Source: Bacteroidota bacterium (GTDB taxonomy: Bacteria; Bacteroidota; Bacteroidia; UKL13-3). From it: a stretch of 64,000 nucleotides of DNA. The stretch is taken from NCBI GenBank assembly GCA_027488905.1, contig JAIYAT010000007.1, positions 124,001 to 188,000 of the forward strand, given 5' to 3'. A model generated the notes under the pieces. The model was not told where the DNA came from. It saw only the letters and a list, made by a program, of their open reading frames with translations, and did not search any database. The position numbers were made by a program, and so were the translations under genes. Positions 12,001 through 21,951 of the stretch are shown piece after piece (position 1 is the first letter of the stretch; the number at the start of each line of letters is the position of its first letter).

Positions 12001-15000
12001 GTCTTTGAAAACACCTTGGCTAATCCTTCGGCTGGCAAAGCGCGTGGTGATATTTCTCAATTGGACATTGAAAACTCATTACGTTTCAACAACGGTTTAG
12101 TTATTGGTAGAGTGAATGCTGCTGGTTTAAAAAGAATTTTAGAGCATGGTGTTGCTGCAACAAAACCTGCTGCCACTCCTGGTCAATTCCCTCAAGTTGG
12201 TGGTGTAGCATTTAGTTATGATACAACTAAGGTTGTTGGTAGCAAAATTCAATCTTTGGTAATAATGGATTCATTAGGAAATGTTCTTGACACCATCGTA
12301 AGAAATGGTTTATTACATGGTGATACCACTAGAACTATCAAATTTGTTACTTTAGACTTTTTATACGGAGGTGGCGATAGCTATCCGTTCCTTGCTAATT
12401 CAAATTTAAGAATCAACTTAGATACTGCTTTAAAAAGCACAGGTATTGCTACTTTTACAACTACAGGTAAAGAGCAAGATGCATTTGCAGAATACATGGG
12501 AGCTTTTTATGCTACAAATCCTTACAATTTGCGTGATACTTCAATTCTTGCTGATAGACGTATTCAATTGTTAAATGCAAGATTTGATAGAATTTTCCCA
12601 GTTGTTGGTCCTAGTAGTTCTCAAACTCCTTATGTTACGCCAAGTAGAAGCGATGTAAGTATTACTTCAATTTTAACCGTTGGCGATGGAGTAGGTTCAT
12701 ACAAAATGGCTGGTATTCCTGATGGTTTAGGTGCTTACGACAACAACAATGGTACCTTCACTTTACTAATGAACCATGAAATAAATAATTCAACTGGAGG
12801 AATAAGAGCGCATGGTTCAAGAGGTGCTTTTGTATCGAAGTGGGTTATCAATAAATCTGACTTATCAGTGGTAAGTGGTTCTGATTTAATTACAACTGTT
12901 AAATTATGGAATCCAACTACAAAAGTGTTTAATACTTACAATTCGGCCTCACCAATGCCTGCTGGTATCAGTCGTTTATGTTCAGCTGATTTACCTCCTG
13001 TAAGTGCATTTTTAAATGGAACAACAGGAACTGCAGAACGTATTTTCTTAAGTGGCGAAGAATCTGGTCCAGAAGGAAGAGCCTTTGCTCACATTTTAAC
13101 TGGTGCCAATGCTGGTACTAGCTACGAGTTACCTTACCTAGGTAAATTCTCATGGGAAAATGCTGTTGCAAGTCCTGTTAGAGGAAATAAAACCATTGTA
13201 GCAGGATTAGATGATGTAAATGGTGGACAAATTTATTTCTATATTGGTACTAAGACCAAAGTTGGATCAGAAATCGATAAGGCAGGTTTGAATAATGGTA
13301 AAGTGTTTGGCGTAAAAGTAACTGGTTTAGCTGCAGAAGTTGCAGGTAGTATTCCAACCGCTAATACGCCATTTACTATGGTAGATTTAGGAATTGTTCG
13401 TGATTCAACAGGCGCTAGTTTAGATAGCAGAAGTGCTGCTAATGCTGTTACTACATTTTTACGTCCTGAAGATGGTGCTTGGAACCCAAGAAAAACAAAT
13501 GACTTTTATTTCTTAACTACAGCTTCATTTACAACACCTAGTCGTTTATGGAGATTATCTTTCAAATCAATTGCTAAACCAGAAGATGGTGGAACAATCA
13601 CCGCAGTTTTAGATGGAACTGAAGGTGCTAAAATGATGGATAATATGGCCATCGATAGCTTTGGAAATATCTTTATTCAAGAAGATGTTGGTAACCAAGC
13701 ACATTTAGGTAAAACTTGGATGTACAACATAGAAAACGACAGGTTAATTCAAATTGCTAGTCATGATACTGCTAGATTCCTTTCAGGTGGTTCAAAATTC
13801 TTGACCCAAGATGAAGAAGCATCTGGTATCATTGACATGCACAATATTTTAGGTAAAGGAAAGTTTTTATTTGTAGATCAAGCACATTATCCTTTAGACA
13901 CTCCATTGGTAGAAGGTGGTCAGTTACTTGCTATGAGCATTTCAGAAGTAGCTTTAGGGAATGTTGCCATTGTTCAAGATTCTATTGAAATTGGGGTAAT
14001 CGATTCAAATAGCTTGGTAAATGTAACTGCTAATGCGGTTCCAAATGCTGATGATTACAGATGGACAGTTCCTGCAGGAGTTGTTATTGTTTCCGGTCAA
14101 GGTACTACTAACCTAGTAGTTAGGTTCACCAACCCTGCTAAATTCTCTAGTCCAGTTGCCAAGCCAAGAGTAATTACTTGTCAAGCAAGAATATTACTTT
14201 CAGGAAATTCATCAAAAATAGATAGTGTAAGAATTACTAAAACAAAACCTTTATTTACCATTGCGGCTATTATTGGAAATCCAAATATGAGCTTAACTAA
14301 AGGTGATTGGATGTCAACTGCAACTGCTGGTTCTTCAGCTAACATTGTGAACGTTTCAAGCACTGTTGGTTTAAAAGTTGGATATTTGGTAAAAGTTACT
14401 TCTGGAACTGGAAACACAGGTTTAAACAATACGGTAGATTCAATTTTGAGCGCAACTCAATTCCGTTTGAAAAACAATGTTTCGGTTGGAATTTCAGCTG
14501 GCGCTACTTTGAAGTCGTTCATTGTGCCACAAAATACTTTTGCTAGATATACTTCGGCTGCTGGCGCAACTAATTCATCAACTACAGTAACTGTTTCAAG
14601 CACAACTGGATTGGCCGAAGGAATGATGTTAAGCGTAGTTTCAGGAACTGGAACCTTAAGAGCCGGTACAGTTGTTTCTAAAGTTATTGATGCTACAACA
14701 TTTATAATTTCATTAACACCTACAGTAAATTTAAGTAATAATGCTGTTTTATCTGGTACACCAGTATTAACTAATATTTGCCCAATCAATGTAACTACTG
14801 GTTTTACTTCTGAGGTTGATTACTCAGTGGTTGCCACTCCAGTTAATAATATTGGATATAGATTTATGTTATCTAATGGAGCAAGAATTTCTAGAATTGG
14901 AGATTCTACTATTGTTGGTTATGATACAGCAACCACAACTGCTCTTTTAAATGTATTTACCAAATCAAGTTCAATCGGAGTTGTATTTGATAATTCTTTA

Positions 15001-15687
15001 ACAACACGTACAATTAGGGTGTTTCCTTACAACAATGCTGGAACTGGTGCAAGTTTTGGAGTTAGCATTAGAAATGACAAAGCATCAATCTTCAAAGTAA
15101 CTAGTACAGGTGCAGCAATTAAAAACACTGCAGTAAGGTATACAGCTAGTGTTACCAATGGCAGCGAAGTAACTGGTTACAAATGGACAATCCCAACTTT
15201 AAATGTAACTCCGCTTTCTGGTTCGGTTGCTGCAAATGTTGTAACCACGACAACTGATACACTTTCTTTAATGTTTGGAAACTTGTTTAAATCTGGTAGT
15301 TTAAGAGTTGAAGCGATGAATAGTTGCGGAACTGGTGTTTCAAAATCTTTTAGTTTAAATGGAACAACTACTTTAAATAAGGTAGGTAATGAGTATGAAT
15401 TGATAGAAGATATCGAGCCTACATCTTTATCAATTAACAATTTGGCAGTTTATCCTAATCCAAACCAAACCAACTTTACCTTATCAGTTGTTGGTGATGA
15501 AAAGGAAGCTTCTGCTAACGTTTCAATTTTAAACATGATGGGACAGGTTGTTGCTGAATATACTTTGGATAATAACAATGGAGTAGTATTGGGAGAAATC
15601 AACCATAACCTAACACCTGGATTATATTTTGTACAGGTAAAAATTGGTTCAACCCAGAACACAATTAAGATTATTGTAAATAATTAA
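9001..15687 (+). CDS. Giant T9SS-secreted choice-of-anchor I / 5'-nucleotidase / PhoX-like fusion
   Basis: A 2228-residue secreted protein. The signal peptide (residues 1-23) is followed by a choice-of-anchor I beta-propeller (about 30-545). Next is a metallophosphatase/5'-nucleotidase module (about 549-1196; metal motifs LHASDMESG, SGDC, GNHEFDLG near 650, GGSHS; nucleoside-side NGGGIRSAIG). Then come a PhoX-like (DUF839) propeller (about 1219-1660, with RPEDGAWNP and a DNMAIDSFGNIFIQED block), PKD-like repeats, and a T9SS type A sorting domain from about 2150 (VYPNPNQTNFTLS). It probably scavenges phosphate from organic phosphates at the cell surface. The last 1000 residues are duplicated in the next gene. 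Confidence 0.88.
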   Translation: MNKPFHKFLFVLLLTIAGTQVNAQINAQFLGRYSIGTYNSDGGVAEISAFDPSSKRMFVTNGPDNSLRIVNLANPASPVQISSISMAAYGSDITSVACNKKGIIAAAILDSNGKTNPSSIVFMDINGNFISKVKVGANADNVVFTPNGQKVLVANEGEPNNGYTIDPEGSVSIIDVSGGFAGLTQANVQTAGFTAFNSPAVIDSKIKITGRIQSGGNFLRNSTVAEDLEPEYITVSDDNLTAWVTCQENNAIAVVNINTATVTSLLPLGFKNHNLTGNGLDPSDRSLNNTTAQAAIANWPVFGMYQPDAISSYNVGNQTYLVTANEGDARADWGNANNEEVRVNASSYVLDTVKFGGTSNVTAIKANGGLGRLNVTNRFGDFNNDGKFDSIFTYGSRSFSIWNGSTGALVWDSKDDFEQRTLAMFPSNFNAGHNTNSLDDRSDNKGPEPESITVGKILDSTYAFVGLERIGGIMIYNITNPNSPYFVQYINTRNFSQTPGLNSGGDLGPEGIVFVPRNESPNGKDLILLSNEVSGTVVVFQVNSRSAFQLQVLHASDMESGLDAPIDAPNFASVLDTLEGTYPNTVKLASGDCYIPSPFLSAGEDASMQNPLRTAVSSYYAGTHAVRPAIGRTDIAMMNIMGFQGSAFGNHEFDLGTSEVNSIIGVDIRSASDRRWIGAQFPYLSANLNFASDANLSYLTTTQRLHVDSFKTPINISAPSQKKGIAPSAIIETNGERIGIVGATTQVLASISSPGATTVISGGSDNMPALAAVLQPVIDSLRAMGINKIIVMSHLQQLANEKTLAPLLKGVDIIIAGGSHSLCADGNDRIRVGTTVADKYPILTVNNDNEPLAILNTTAEWKYVGRFVCDFDSLGVLLPNLLDSTINGAYAADTAMVTALYGSYSAGFLTGSKGANVRALTSAIAAVINNKDGNKFGKSNVFLEGRRNLVRTEETNFGNLSADANLWYAKQYDNQVKVSIKNGGGIRSAIGNINAVGLTTVFENTLANPSAGKARGDISQLDIENSLRFNNGLVIGRVNAAGLKRILEHGVAATKPAATPGQFPQVGGVAFSYDTTKVVGSKIQSLVIMDSLGNVLDTIVRNGLLHGDTTRTIKFVTLDFLYGGGDSYPFLANSNLRINLDTALKSTGIATFTTTGKEQDAFAEYMGAFYATNPYNLRDTSILADRRIQLLNARFDRIFPVVGPSSSQTPYVTPSRSDVSITSILTVGDGVGSYKMAGIPDGLGAYDNNNGTFTLLMNHEINNSTGGIRAHGSRGAFVSKWVINKSDLSVVSGSDLITTVKLWNPTTKVFNTYNSASPMPAGISRLCSADLPPVSAFLNGTTGTAERIFLSGEESGPEGRAFAHILTGANAGTSYELPYLGKFSWENAVASPVRGNKTIVAGLDDVNGGQIYFYIGTKTKVGSEIDKAGLNNGKVFGVKVTGLAAEVAGSIPTANTPFTMVDLGIVRDSTGASLDSRSAANAVTTFLRPEDGAWNPRKTNDFYFLTTASFTTPSRLWRLSFKSIAKPEDGGTITAVLDGTEGAKMMDNMAIDSFGNIFIQEDVGNQAHLGKTWMYNIENDRLIQIASHDTARFLSGGSKFLTQDEEASGIIDMHNILGKGKFLFVDQAHYPLDTPLVEGGQLLAMSISEVALGNVAIVQDSIEIGVIDSNSLVNVTANAVPNADDYRWTVPAGVVIVSGQGTTNLVVRFTNPAKFSSPVAKPRVITCQARILLSGNSSKIDSVRITKTKPLFTIAAIIGNPNMSLTKGDWMSTATAGSSANIVNVSSTVGLKVGYLVKVTSGTGNTGLNNTVDSILSATQFRLKNNVSVGISAGATLKSFIVPQNTFARYTSAAGATNSSTTVTVSSTTGLAEGMMLSVVSGTGTLRAGTVVSKVIDATTFIISLTPTVNLSNNAVLSGTPVLTNICPINVTTGFTSEVDYSVVATPVNNIGYRFMLSNGARISRIGDSTIVGYDTATTTALLNVFTKSSSIGVVFDNSLTTRTIRVFPYNNAGTGASFGVSIRNDKASIFKVTSTGAAIKNTAVRYTASVTNGSEVTGYKWTIPTLNVTPLSGSVAANVVTTTTDTLSLMFGNLFKSGSLRVEAMNSCGTGVSKSFSLNGTTTLNKVGNEYELIEDIEPTSLSINNLAVYPNPNQTNFTLSVVGDEKEASANVSILNMMGQVVAEYTLDNNNGVVLGEINHNLTPGLYFVQVKIGSTQNTIKIIVNN

Positions 15688-15705
15688 TTCTAAATTTTTT
15701 AATCT

Positions 15706-15737
15706 AAGCCCGCCAACGAAAGTTGGCGGGCTTTTTT
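15706..15737 (+). terminator. Strong intrinsic terminator
   Basis: A perfect 12-bp stem (AAGCCCGCCAAC paired with GTTGGCGGGCTT) with a GAAA tetraloop, followed by a run of T. It ends the first giant gene and isolates it from the paralogue downstream. Confidence 0.92.
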
Positions 15738-15801
15738 GTTAGCAATTACTTAATAGTTTAATAATTAATACAATCCATTTCTGTTGTTAAAATTTGGTTC
15801 C

Positions 15802-15830
15802 TTTGCTGCTTGATTCTAAATGTATTTTTG
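15802..15830 (+). promoter_or_regulatory. Promoter of the second giant T9SS gene
   Basis: TTTG at 15802-15805 and TATTTTTG at 15823-15830, 17 bases apart, fit the Bacteroidota consensus exactly in the -7 box. Transcription would start near 15837, 21 bases before the ATG at 15858. This supports the downstream ATG over the one at 15810. Confidence 0.55.
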
Positions 15831-15857
15831 CCCCAATATAGCACACCCCAAAAACAA

Positions 15858-18800
15858 ATGAAACCATCTTTGAAAAACACTTTAAAAGGCTTAGTTCTTG
15901 CCTTACTTTTTGTGATGCAATGGCAAGGAAATAATGCTTTTGCCCAATGCGGATCAACAACTTACACTATAGACTTTAGTGGTTCAAGTTATTATGATGA
16001 AACCTATTGTGAAATTAGAAATTTAGCAGGAACAGTTGTTAAAACCATTGGTCCAAACACAACTTCTTCAACTTATTTGGCTTCTGGAACTGCTCCACAT
16101 AATGGACCGTTTACATTTTGGGTAAGCACAAACGGCACAAATAATGACAATACACCTTCATGGACCGTTACTGCTTCTGGCGGTGGTGGAATCGTATTAA
16201 GTGGTTCAACATCGGGTGGCGATACCTTAATTAATAGAGGTTCTTTTTGCTATACGGTGCAATCTGCTAATGCAGATTTAAACACCTTAACTTTAAGTTC
16301 TGGCACCTTATCTCCTAACTTTAGTAGGAACACACTCAATTATACAGCCAATGTTAGCAGCTCAACAGCTAGCATTACTTTAACACCTACCAAAGCTCAA
16401 GCCAATGCAACTATTGAGGTTAGAGTTAACAGCGGCGCTTTTGCTACTGTAAATAGTGGCAGTCCCTCGGGTAGTTTAGCACTAAACTATGGAAGCAATA
16501 ATATTCAAGTAAAAGTTACTGCTCAAAATGGTACAACCATTAAAACGTATTCAATTACTGTATTTAGATTAAATGCCTTGAACCTAGTTGGATTGCCAGA
16601 AACTTCTCTCCCTCAAGGTTCTTATGCATTAAGAGCACTTTCCTCAACTTACACTGGGCCTTTGTTAAGAATCAATATCAGTGGTAATTTTTATGATGTT
16701 TATCCTGATAGTCTTACTGGTGATTTTACTTTAAATTCAAATATTTCGGCAGTTTTAGGAACCTATGATACTGCCATTTCCCCAGTAACAAGCAATGAGG
16801 TAAATTCATTGGTTTCTGGAAGTACTACTGCAAGTGTTGCAATTTGGTACGACCAAAGTGGAAATACAAACAGAAATGCGCTTCAAGCGAATACAAGTAA
16901 TCAACCTATAGCTATTAGTGCTGGAAGTATTGTTTTGAATAACTTCAAACCAAGTATTCAGTTTTCTGGAGATAAGTTTCTAACCATAACTTCTAGCAGC
17001 TTCAATACTAATTTAAGTGGAACCATAGTTTATAATGCATCGGGTGCAAATAACGCCTCAGGTAGCGGCAATGCATGGCAAAACATGAATGGAATTTTAG
17101 GAGCAAATCAAACGGGCACTACAACTGATTTTGCTTATGGAATTTATAACAACAAGTTTACTGCTGGAAATGGTGGTGTTAGTTTAGGTGATACCGCTAT
17201 TAGCGGACATACCACTAGCAACAATGGGGTATCTAGAATTAATTCATGGACAAGAAATACGAGCACGGGTGCACTTAGCCTTTTCGTGGCTAAAAATGGA
17301 TTAGAGGTTAGCACAAATTTAAATTCAGGTACAAGAGCCGCTGTTACCAATTTGGCTATTGGTGCCAATCAAGTTGCCGCAAGTGGTCAAGTCTTTTTTA
17401 CTGGAAAAATTAATGAGTTGCTTTTGTTTACGCATACTTATTCAAATTCAGAAATTACTGCAATTGAAGGTAATCAAACAAATCATTTTTCTATCCTCTC
17501 AGGAAATACAAACCTTAGTTTTTTAGACTTAGATACTGGTGATCTTTCTCCTAGCTTTTCTTCATTAACTGCCACCTATGCTAGTACGGTTATGGTTTCA
17601 AGTATAGTAATTACGCCAACTATTTCTGATACCAATGGCCTAATTGAGATCAGCAGAAACAATATCAGTTTTGACCCAATTGTAAGTGGTGAACCTTCGG
17701 ATACTTTTGCCTTAATCAATGGTTTAAATGTATTTTATGTGCGCGTTACAGCAGAAGACGGTGTAAGCTCAAAAACTTATATTCTTAATATTACAAGGGC
17801 ATTGTCAAATAATGCAAACTTGCTAAGCTTGGTTCCTAATAGTTTGAACCTAACACCAAGCTTTATAGGTTCAACCCAAAACTATACCTGCACTGTTCCC
17901 TTTGCATTTAAGAGCTTTAGAGTTACACCAACCTTGTCAAATGATAGCGCCAATATGCAAGTTCGAATCAACGGAGGTGCTTATTCAAATTTAGAAAGTG
18001 ATAGTTTGTCTAATGCGCTTTTATTAAATACGGGAAGTAATACAGTTGAAATAAAAGTTACCGCAGAGGATGGTGTTACAGAAAAGATTTATGCTATAAC
18101 TGTAACAAGAAATACAGCAACCGCAAATTATTTATCTGCAAGCAATAATCAAGTAAGCTTATCATCTGTTTTAACCGTAGGAGAGGAAATTGCTGGTTAT
18201 AAAATGGTTGGTATTCCAGATGGTTTAGGAGCTTTTGACAACAACAATGGTACCTTTACCTTATTGATGAACCATAAACTAGGAAGCGCACAAGGCATAA
18301 ACAGGTCACATGGTTCAACAGGTGCATTTGTATCTAAGTGGGTAATCAACAAGTCAGATTTAACCATCGAAAGTGGTTCAGATTTGATCCAAAATATAAA
18401 GCTTTGGAATAGTTCAACCCAAAACTACGACCTATATAATTCAGCTAGCCCAATGCCTATTGGATTCAGTAAGTTAAGCTCAGCTGATTTGCCTGTTATT
18501 TCTGCTTTGTATAATTCATCTAATACCTTTGGTACACTTGATAGAATTTTATTAAGTGGTGAGGAAAACGGTACAGAAGGTAGAGCCTTTGCGTATGTGC
18601 TTACTGGTAACAATGCCGATACTACAGTGGAGCTTCCTTTTCTTGGTAAGCTAAATTGGGAGAATGTAGTGGTTTGTCCTTCGAGAGGGCAAAGAACAAT
18701 TGTGGCTGGTTTAGATAATGAAATTGGAGGACAAGTTTATTTTTATTCTGGAAATAAATTAGACACAGGTACAGCTATTGAAAAAGCGGGTTTAACCAAT

Positions 18801-21188
18801 GGAAAATTATTTGGTGTTAAGGTGACTGGATTAAGCGATGAATTAAATGGCAGCATTCCTGCACCTAATACAACTTTTACAATGGTAGATTTAGGTGTTG
18901 TGAAAGATTCATCTGGTGCAGGTATTGAATTGATGAGCAATAGCCTTGGAGCAACTAGATTTTTACAACCAGAAGATGGTGCTTGGGATCCTAAAAGTCC
19001 GGCTGATTTTTACTTTGTTACTTCAAATACATTTAGCAACCCAAGCAGGTTGTGGCGACTTAGATTTACGAACATCAGGAATCCTGAGTTTGGTGGAACC
19101 ATTACCGCAGTTTTAGATGGAACAGAAGGAATTAAGATGATGGACAATATGGTAATAGATACTTTAGGTAGAATTATCATTCAAGAAGATGCAGGTAACA
19201 ATGCTCACCTAGGAAAAATTTGGCTTTATAACATCGCTAACGACCAATTATTACAACTTGCCGAACATGATTCAACTAGGTTCAAAATTGGCGGAAGTAA
19301 CTTCTTGACCCAAGAAGAAGAAGCCTCAGGTGTTATTGATATGGGCAATATTTTAGGCACTGGTAAATATTTATTTGTAAGCCAAGCGCATTATGCAACT
19401 ACTGGCGAACTGGTAGAAGGTGGTCAATTGCTTTCTATAACCATTTCAACTGCCTCGTTAAATCCGGTAGCAATAAACCAAGATTCACTTGAAATTGGAA
19501 CGGCAAGCCCAACCACAAATTTAAACTTAACTTGTGCCAATGTGCTTAACGCAGATTACTATAATTGGATAGTACCTGCTGGTGTTGTAATTGTTTCAGG
19601 ACAAGGAACTACTGCTTTAGAAGTTAGAGTTACAGACCCTGGTAAATTTGTCACTACAATAGCAAAACCAAGGTACATTTATTGCCAAGCACTTAATTCA
19701 ATTTCTAATAGTTTGTCAGCAAGAGATTCTGTAAGAATTTCAAAAACTCTACCTGGCTTTACGGTAAACACATTGATTTCAAATCCTAACAATAACCTTG
19801 GAAACCCTTCATGGACTTCAACTGTGGGAGTTGGTTCAAACGGAAAAATTGTAAATGTTGCAAGCACCACAGGTTTGAAGGTTGGCGACTTAATCAAGCT
19901 AAAATCAGGTTCTGGAGTAATTGGAACCTCCAACACAGTAGATTCAATTGTAAGTTCAACGCAGTTTTTGCTTAAAAACAATATGACTTCAAACGTTTCG
20001 AATACGGCAGTGCTTAATGCTTATGTTGTGCCACAAAACAAGTTTGCAGGCTATGTTTCCGCAGCAGGTGCAACAAATTCTTTAACGCTAATAACTGTTT
20101 CAACTACTGAGGGATTATCAGAAGGAATGTTATTAGAGGTGGTTTCGGGAACTGGACTTTTTAGAGAAGGTACAGTAGTTGCTAAAATTATTAATAGCCA
20201 AAACTTTGTATCATCGCTCGCACCTTCTTTAAATTTGACTAACAATGCAGTGATACGTGCTATTCCAGTTTTAACCAATGCATGTCCTATCAAAGTAAAT
20301 ACAGGAATTAGCTCTGAGTTTGATTTTACAATTGATGCCACGCCAGTCAGAAATATTGGGTATCAATATATTTTGCCTAAAGGAACTAGAATTTCTAGAA
20401 TTGGAGATTCCGCCATTGCAGGCTATGACACTGCTAGAATTTCTGGTTTAAAAACAGTTTCAACGCCAATTACAAATATTGGAGTGGTGTTTGATTCCTC
20501 ATTTACCTCTGGGTATATTTACGTTAAACCTTACAATAATGCAGGCTTTGCAGCAACTTATCGTTTACTAATAAGAACAGATAGGGCTGTAGTTTACAAA
20601 GTAACAAGCACAGGAGCTGCAGTTAAAAACACAACTGTGAGATACACAGCAAGTGTTACCAATGGAAGTGAGGTTGTTGCCTATAGGTGGACCATTCCTG
20701 CCACCAATGTTACTGCACATTCTGGTACCGCATTAGCAAATGTAATTACCACAACCACCGATACACTTTCCTTGACATTTGGAAATCTTTTCAGGTCTGG
20801 TACTTTAAGGGTTGAAGCTATCAATAGTTGTGGTACAGGTTCTCCAAGAACCTTTACTTTAAATGGTACATTAACCTTAAACAAATCTGGTCAGAACATG
20901 GAGTTAACAGAACAACTCGAATCAGAGAAATTGCCAATAAATGTTTTATCTGTTTATCCTAATCCTTCTCAAAATAATTTTACCTTATCATTAAATACCA
21001 ATGAAAAATATATACCTGCAGAGGTTACTATTTTAAACATGATGGGTCAGGTGATGGAAGCATTTACGGTTACAAATAGTGGAGGTTTAATTTATGCCAA
21101 TCACAAACATCAAATGCCTGCTGGTTTGTATTTTGTGAGTATTAAAATTGGTTCTGAAATTTTTACTGAGAAAATTTTGGTTAATTAA
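15858..21188 (+). CDS. T9SS-secreted protein: cadherin-like repeats, concanavalin-like domain, PhoX-like propeller
   Basis: A 1776-residue secreted protein starting at MKPSLKNTLKGLVLALLFVM; the signal peptide ends near AFAQ. Cadherin-like beta-sandwich domains (LSSGTLSPNFSRNTLNYT type) occur at about residues 139-230, 548-648 and 653-752. A concanavalin-like, arabinofuranosidase-B-type domain (WYDQSGN motif) sits between the first two. A PhoX/DUF839-like propeller follows at about 767-1200, then PKD-like repeats and a T9SS sorting domain (VYPNPSQNNFTLS). Residues 767-1776 parallel residues 1219-2228 of the upstream protein, so this looks like a tandem duplication with a swapped N-terminal half. 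Confidence 0.85.
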   Translation: MKPSLKNTLKGLVLALLFVMQWQGNNAFAQCGSTTYTIDFSGSSYYDETYCEIRNLAGTVVKTIGPNTTSSTYLASGTAPHNGPFTFWVSTNGTNNDNTPSWTVTASGGGGIVLSGSTSGGDTLINRGSFCYTVQSANADLNTLTLSSGTLSPNFSRNTLNYTANVSSSTASITLTPTKAQANATIEVRVNSGAFATVNSGSPSGSLALNYGSNNIQVKVTAQNGTTIKTYSITVFRLNALNLVGLPETSLPQGSYALRALSSTYTGPLLRINISGNFYDVYPDSLTGDFTLNSNISAVLGTYDTAISPVTSNEVNSLVSGSTTASVAIWYDQSGNTNRNALQANTSNQPIAISAGSIVLNNFKPSIQFSGDKFLTITSSSFNTNLSGTIVYNASGANNASGSGNAWQNMNGILGANQTGTTTDFAYGIYNNKFTAGNGGVSLGDTAISGHTTSNNGVSRINSWTRNTSTGALSLFVAKNGLEVSTNLNSGTRAAVTNLAIGANQVAASGQVFFTGKINELLLFTHTYSNSEITAIEGNQTNHFSILSGNTNLSFLDLDTGDLSPSFSSLTATYASTVMVSSIVITPTISDTNGLIEISRNNISFDPIVSGEPSDTFALINGLNVFYVRVTAEDGVSSKTYILNITRALSNNANLLSLVPNSLNLTPSFIGSTQNYTCTVPFAFKSFRVTPTLSNDSANMQVRINGGAYSNLESDSLSNALLLNTGSNTVEIKVTAEDGVTEKIYAITVTRNTATANYLSASNNQVSLSSVLTVGEEIAGYKMVGIPDGLGAFDNNNGTFTLLMNHKLGSAQGINRSHGSTGAFVSKWVINKSDLTIESGSDLIQNIKLWNSSTQNYDLYNSASPMPIGFSKLSSADLPVISALYNSSNTFGTLDRILLSGEENGTEGRAFAYVLTGNNADTTVELPFLGKLNWENVVVCPSRGQRTIVAGLDNEIGGQVYFYSGNKLDTGTAIEKAGLTNGKLFGVKVTGLSDELNGSIPAPNTTFTMVDLGVVKDSSGAGIELMSNSLGATRFLQPEDGAWDPKSPADFYFVTSNTFSNPSRLWRLRFTNIRNPEFGGTITAVLDGTEGIKMMDNMVIDTLGRIIIQEDAGNNAHLGKIWLYNIANDQLLQLAEHDSTRFKIGGSNFLTQEEEASGVIDMGNILGTGKYLFVSQAHYATTGELVEGGQLLSITISTASLNPVAINQDSLEIGTASPTTNLNLTCANVLNADYYNWIVPAGVVIVSGQGTTALEVRVTDPGKFVTTIAKPRYIYCQALNSISNSLSARDSVRISKTLPGFTVNTLISNPNNNLGNPSWTSTVGVGSNGKIVNVASTTGLKVGDLIKLKSGSGVIGTSNTVDSIVSSTQFLLKNNMTSNVSNTAVLNAYVVPQNKFAGYVSAAGATNSLTLITVSTTEGLSEGMLLEVVSGTGLFREGTVVAKIINSQNFVSSLAPSLNLTNNAVIRAIPVLTNACPIKVNTGISSEFDFTIDATPVRNIGYQYILPKGTRISRIGDSAIAGYDTARISGLKTVSTPITNIGVVFDSSFTSGYIYVKPYNNAGFAATYRLLIRTDRAVVYKVTSTGAAVKNTTVRYTASVTNGSEVVAYRWTIPATNVTAHSGTALANVITTTTDTLSLTFGNLFRSGTLRVEAINSCGTGSPRTFTLNGTLTLNKSGQNMELTEQLESEKLPINVLSVYPNPSQNNFTLSLNTNEKYIPAEVTILNMMGQVMEAFTVTNSGGLIYANHKHQMPAGLYFVSIKIGSEIFTEKILVN

Positions 21189-21194
21189 TAAAAT

Positions 21195-21221
21195 AAAAGT
21201 AAAAAATATATATTTACTTTT
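21195..21221. terminator. AT-only stem-loop, possible weak bidirectional terminator
   Basis: AAAAGTAAA (21195-21203) pairs with TTTACTTTT (21213-21221) around an AT-rich loop, directly after the giant gene and 13 bases before aqpZ. It ends in a short T-run. It could equally lie in the aqpZ leader. Confidence 0.35.
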
Positions 21222-21233
21222 TAAAATAACCAT

Positions 21234-21923
21234 ATGAAAAAATTAATTGCAGAATTTATTGGTACCCTTTGGTTGGTACTTGGGGGATGCGGTAGTGCTG
21301 TGCTTGCAGCTGCTTATCCAGAATTAGGAATTGGATTTGTTGGTGTTTCATTGGCTTTTGGCTTAACTGTGCTCACCATGGCTTATTCCATTGGACATGT
21401 TTCGGGATGTCATTTGAATCCTGCTGTATCCATTGGACTTTGGATGGGAGGGAGATTTGATAAAAAAGAATTGCTGCCTTATATCGCTGCCCAAGTTTTG
21501 GGTGGTATAGCTGGTGCCGGTATTTTATTTGTGATTGCCTCTGGAAAACCTGGATTTGAAGTAGGTGGGTTTGCGGCCAACGGCTATGGTGACCATTCTC
21601 CAGGTGCATACAATATGCTGGCAGCCTTAGTTACTGAAATTGTAATGACATTTTTATTCTTAATTATCATTTTAGGTTCAACCCATTCTAATGCACCCAA
21701 AGGCTTTGCTGGCATTGCTATTGGTTTAGGTTTGACCCTAATTCACTTAATCAGTATACCTGTTACAAACACTTCTGTAAACCCAGCAAGAAGTACAAGT
21801 CAGGCTTTATTTGCAGGCGATTGGGCACTTGGTCAGTTGTGGTTATTTTGGCTGGCGCCAATTGTTGGAGCTGCCTTGGCAGGTTTAGTATACAAAGCAA
21901 TCTCGCCAGAAACAGAGCAATAA
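21234..21923 (+). CDS. aqpZ: Aquaporin Z
   Basis: A 229-residue six-helix water channel. Both NPA boxes are intact: residues 62-64 in [11 protein letters not shown] and 183-185 in [12 protein letters not shown]42, H171 and R186 occupy the positions of the narrow water-selective filter of E. coli AqpZ, so it should pass water rather than glycerol. It sits between the secreted PhoX-like protein and a small DUF937-like gene 28 bases downstream. Confidence 0.95.
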   Translation: MKKLIAEFIGTLWLVLGGCGSAVLAAAYPELGIGFVGVSLAFGLTVLTMAYSIGHVSGCHLNPAVSIGLWMGGRFDKKELLPYIAAQVLGGIAGAGILFVIASGKPGFEVGGFAANGYGDHSPGAYNMLAALVTEIVMTFLFLIIILGSTHSNAPKGFAGIAIGLGLTLIHLISIPVTNTSVNPARSTSQALFAGDWALGQLWLFWLAPIVGAALAGLVYKAISPETEQ

Positions 21924-21951
21924 AATTTAAAAATCTCTTTATTAAAAAAAC

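Noticed and set aside
11709-12038. Antisense frames inside the two giant T9SS genes
   Set aside because: Many such frames occur because of the codon composition of the long genes; none has a start region or family likeness.
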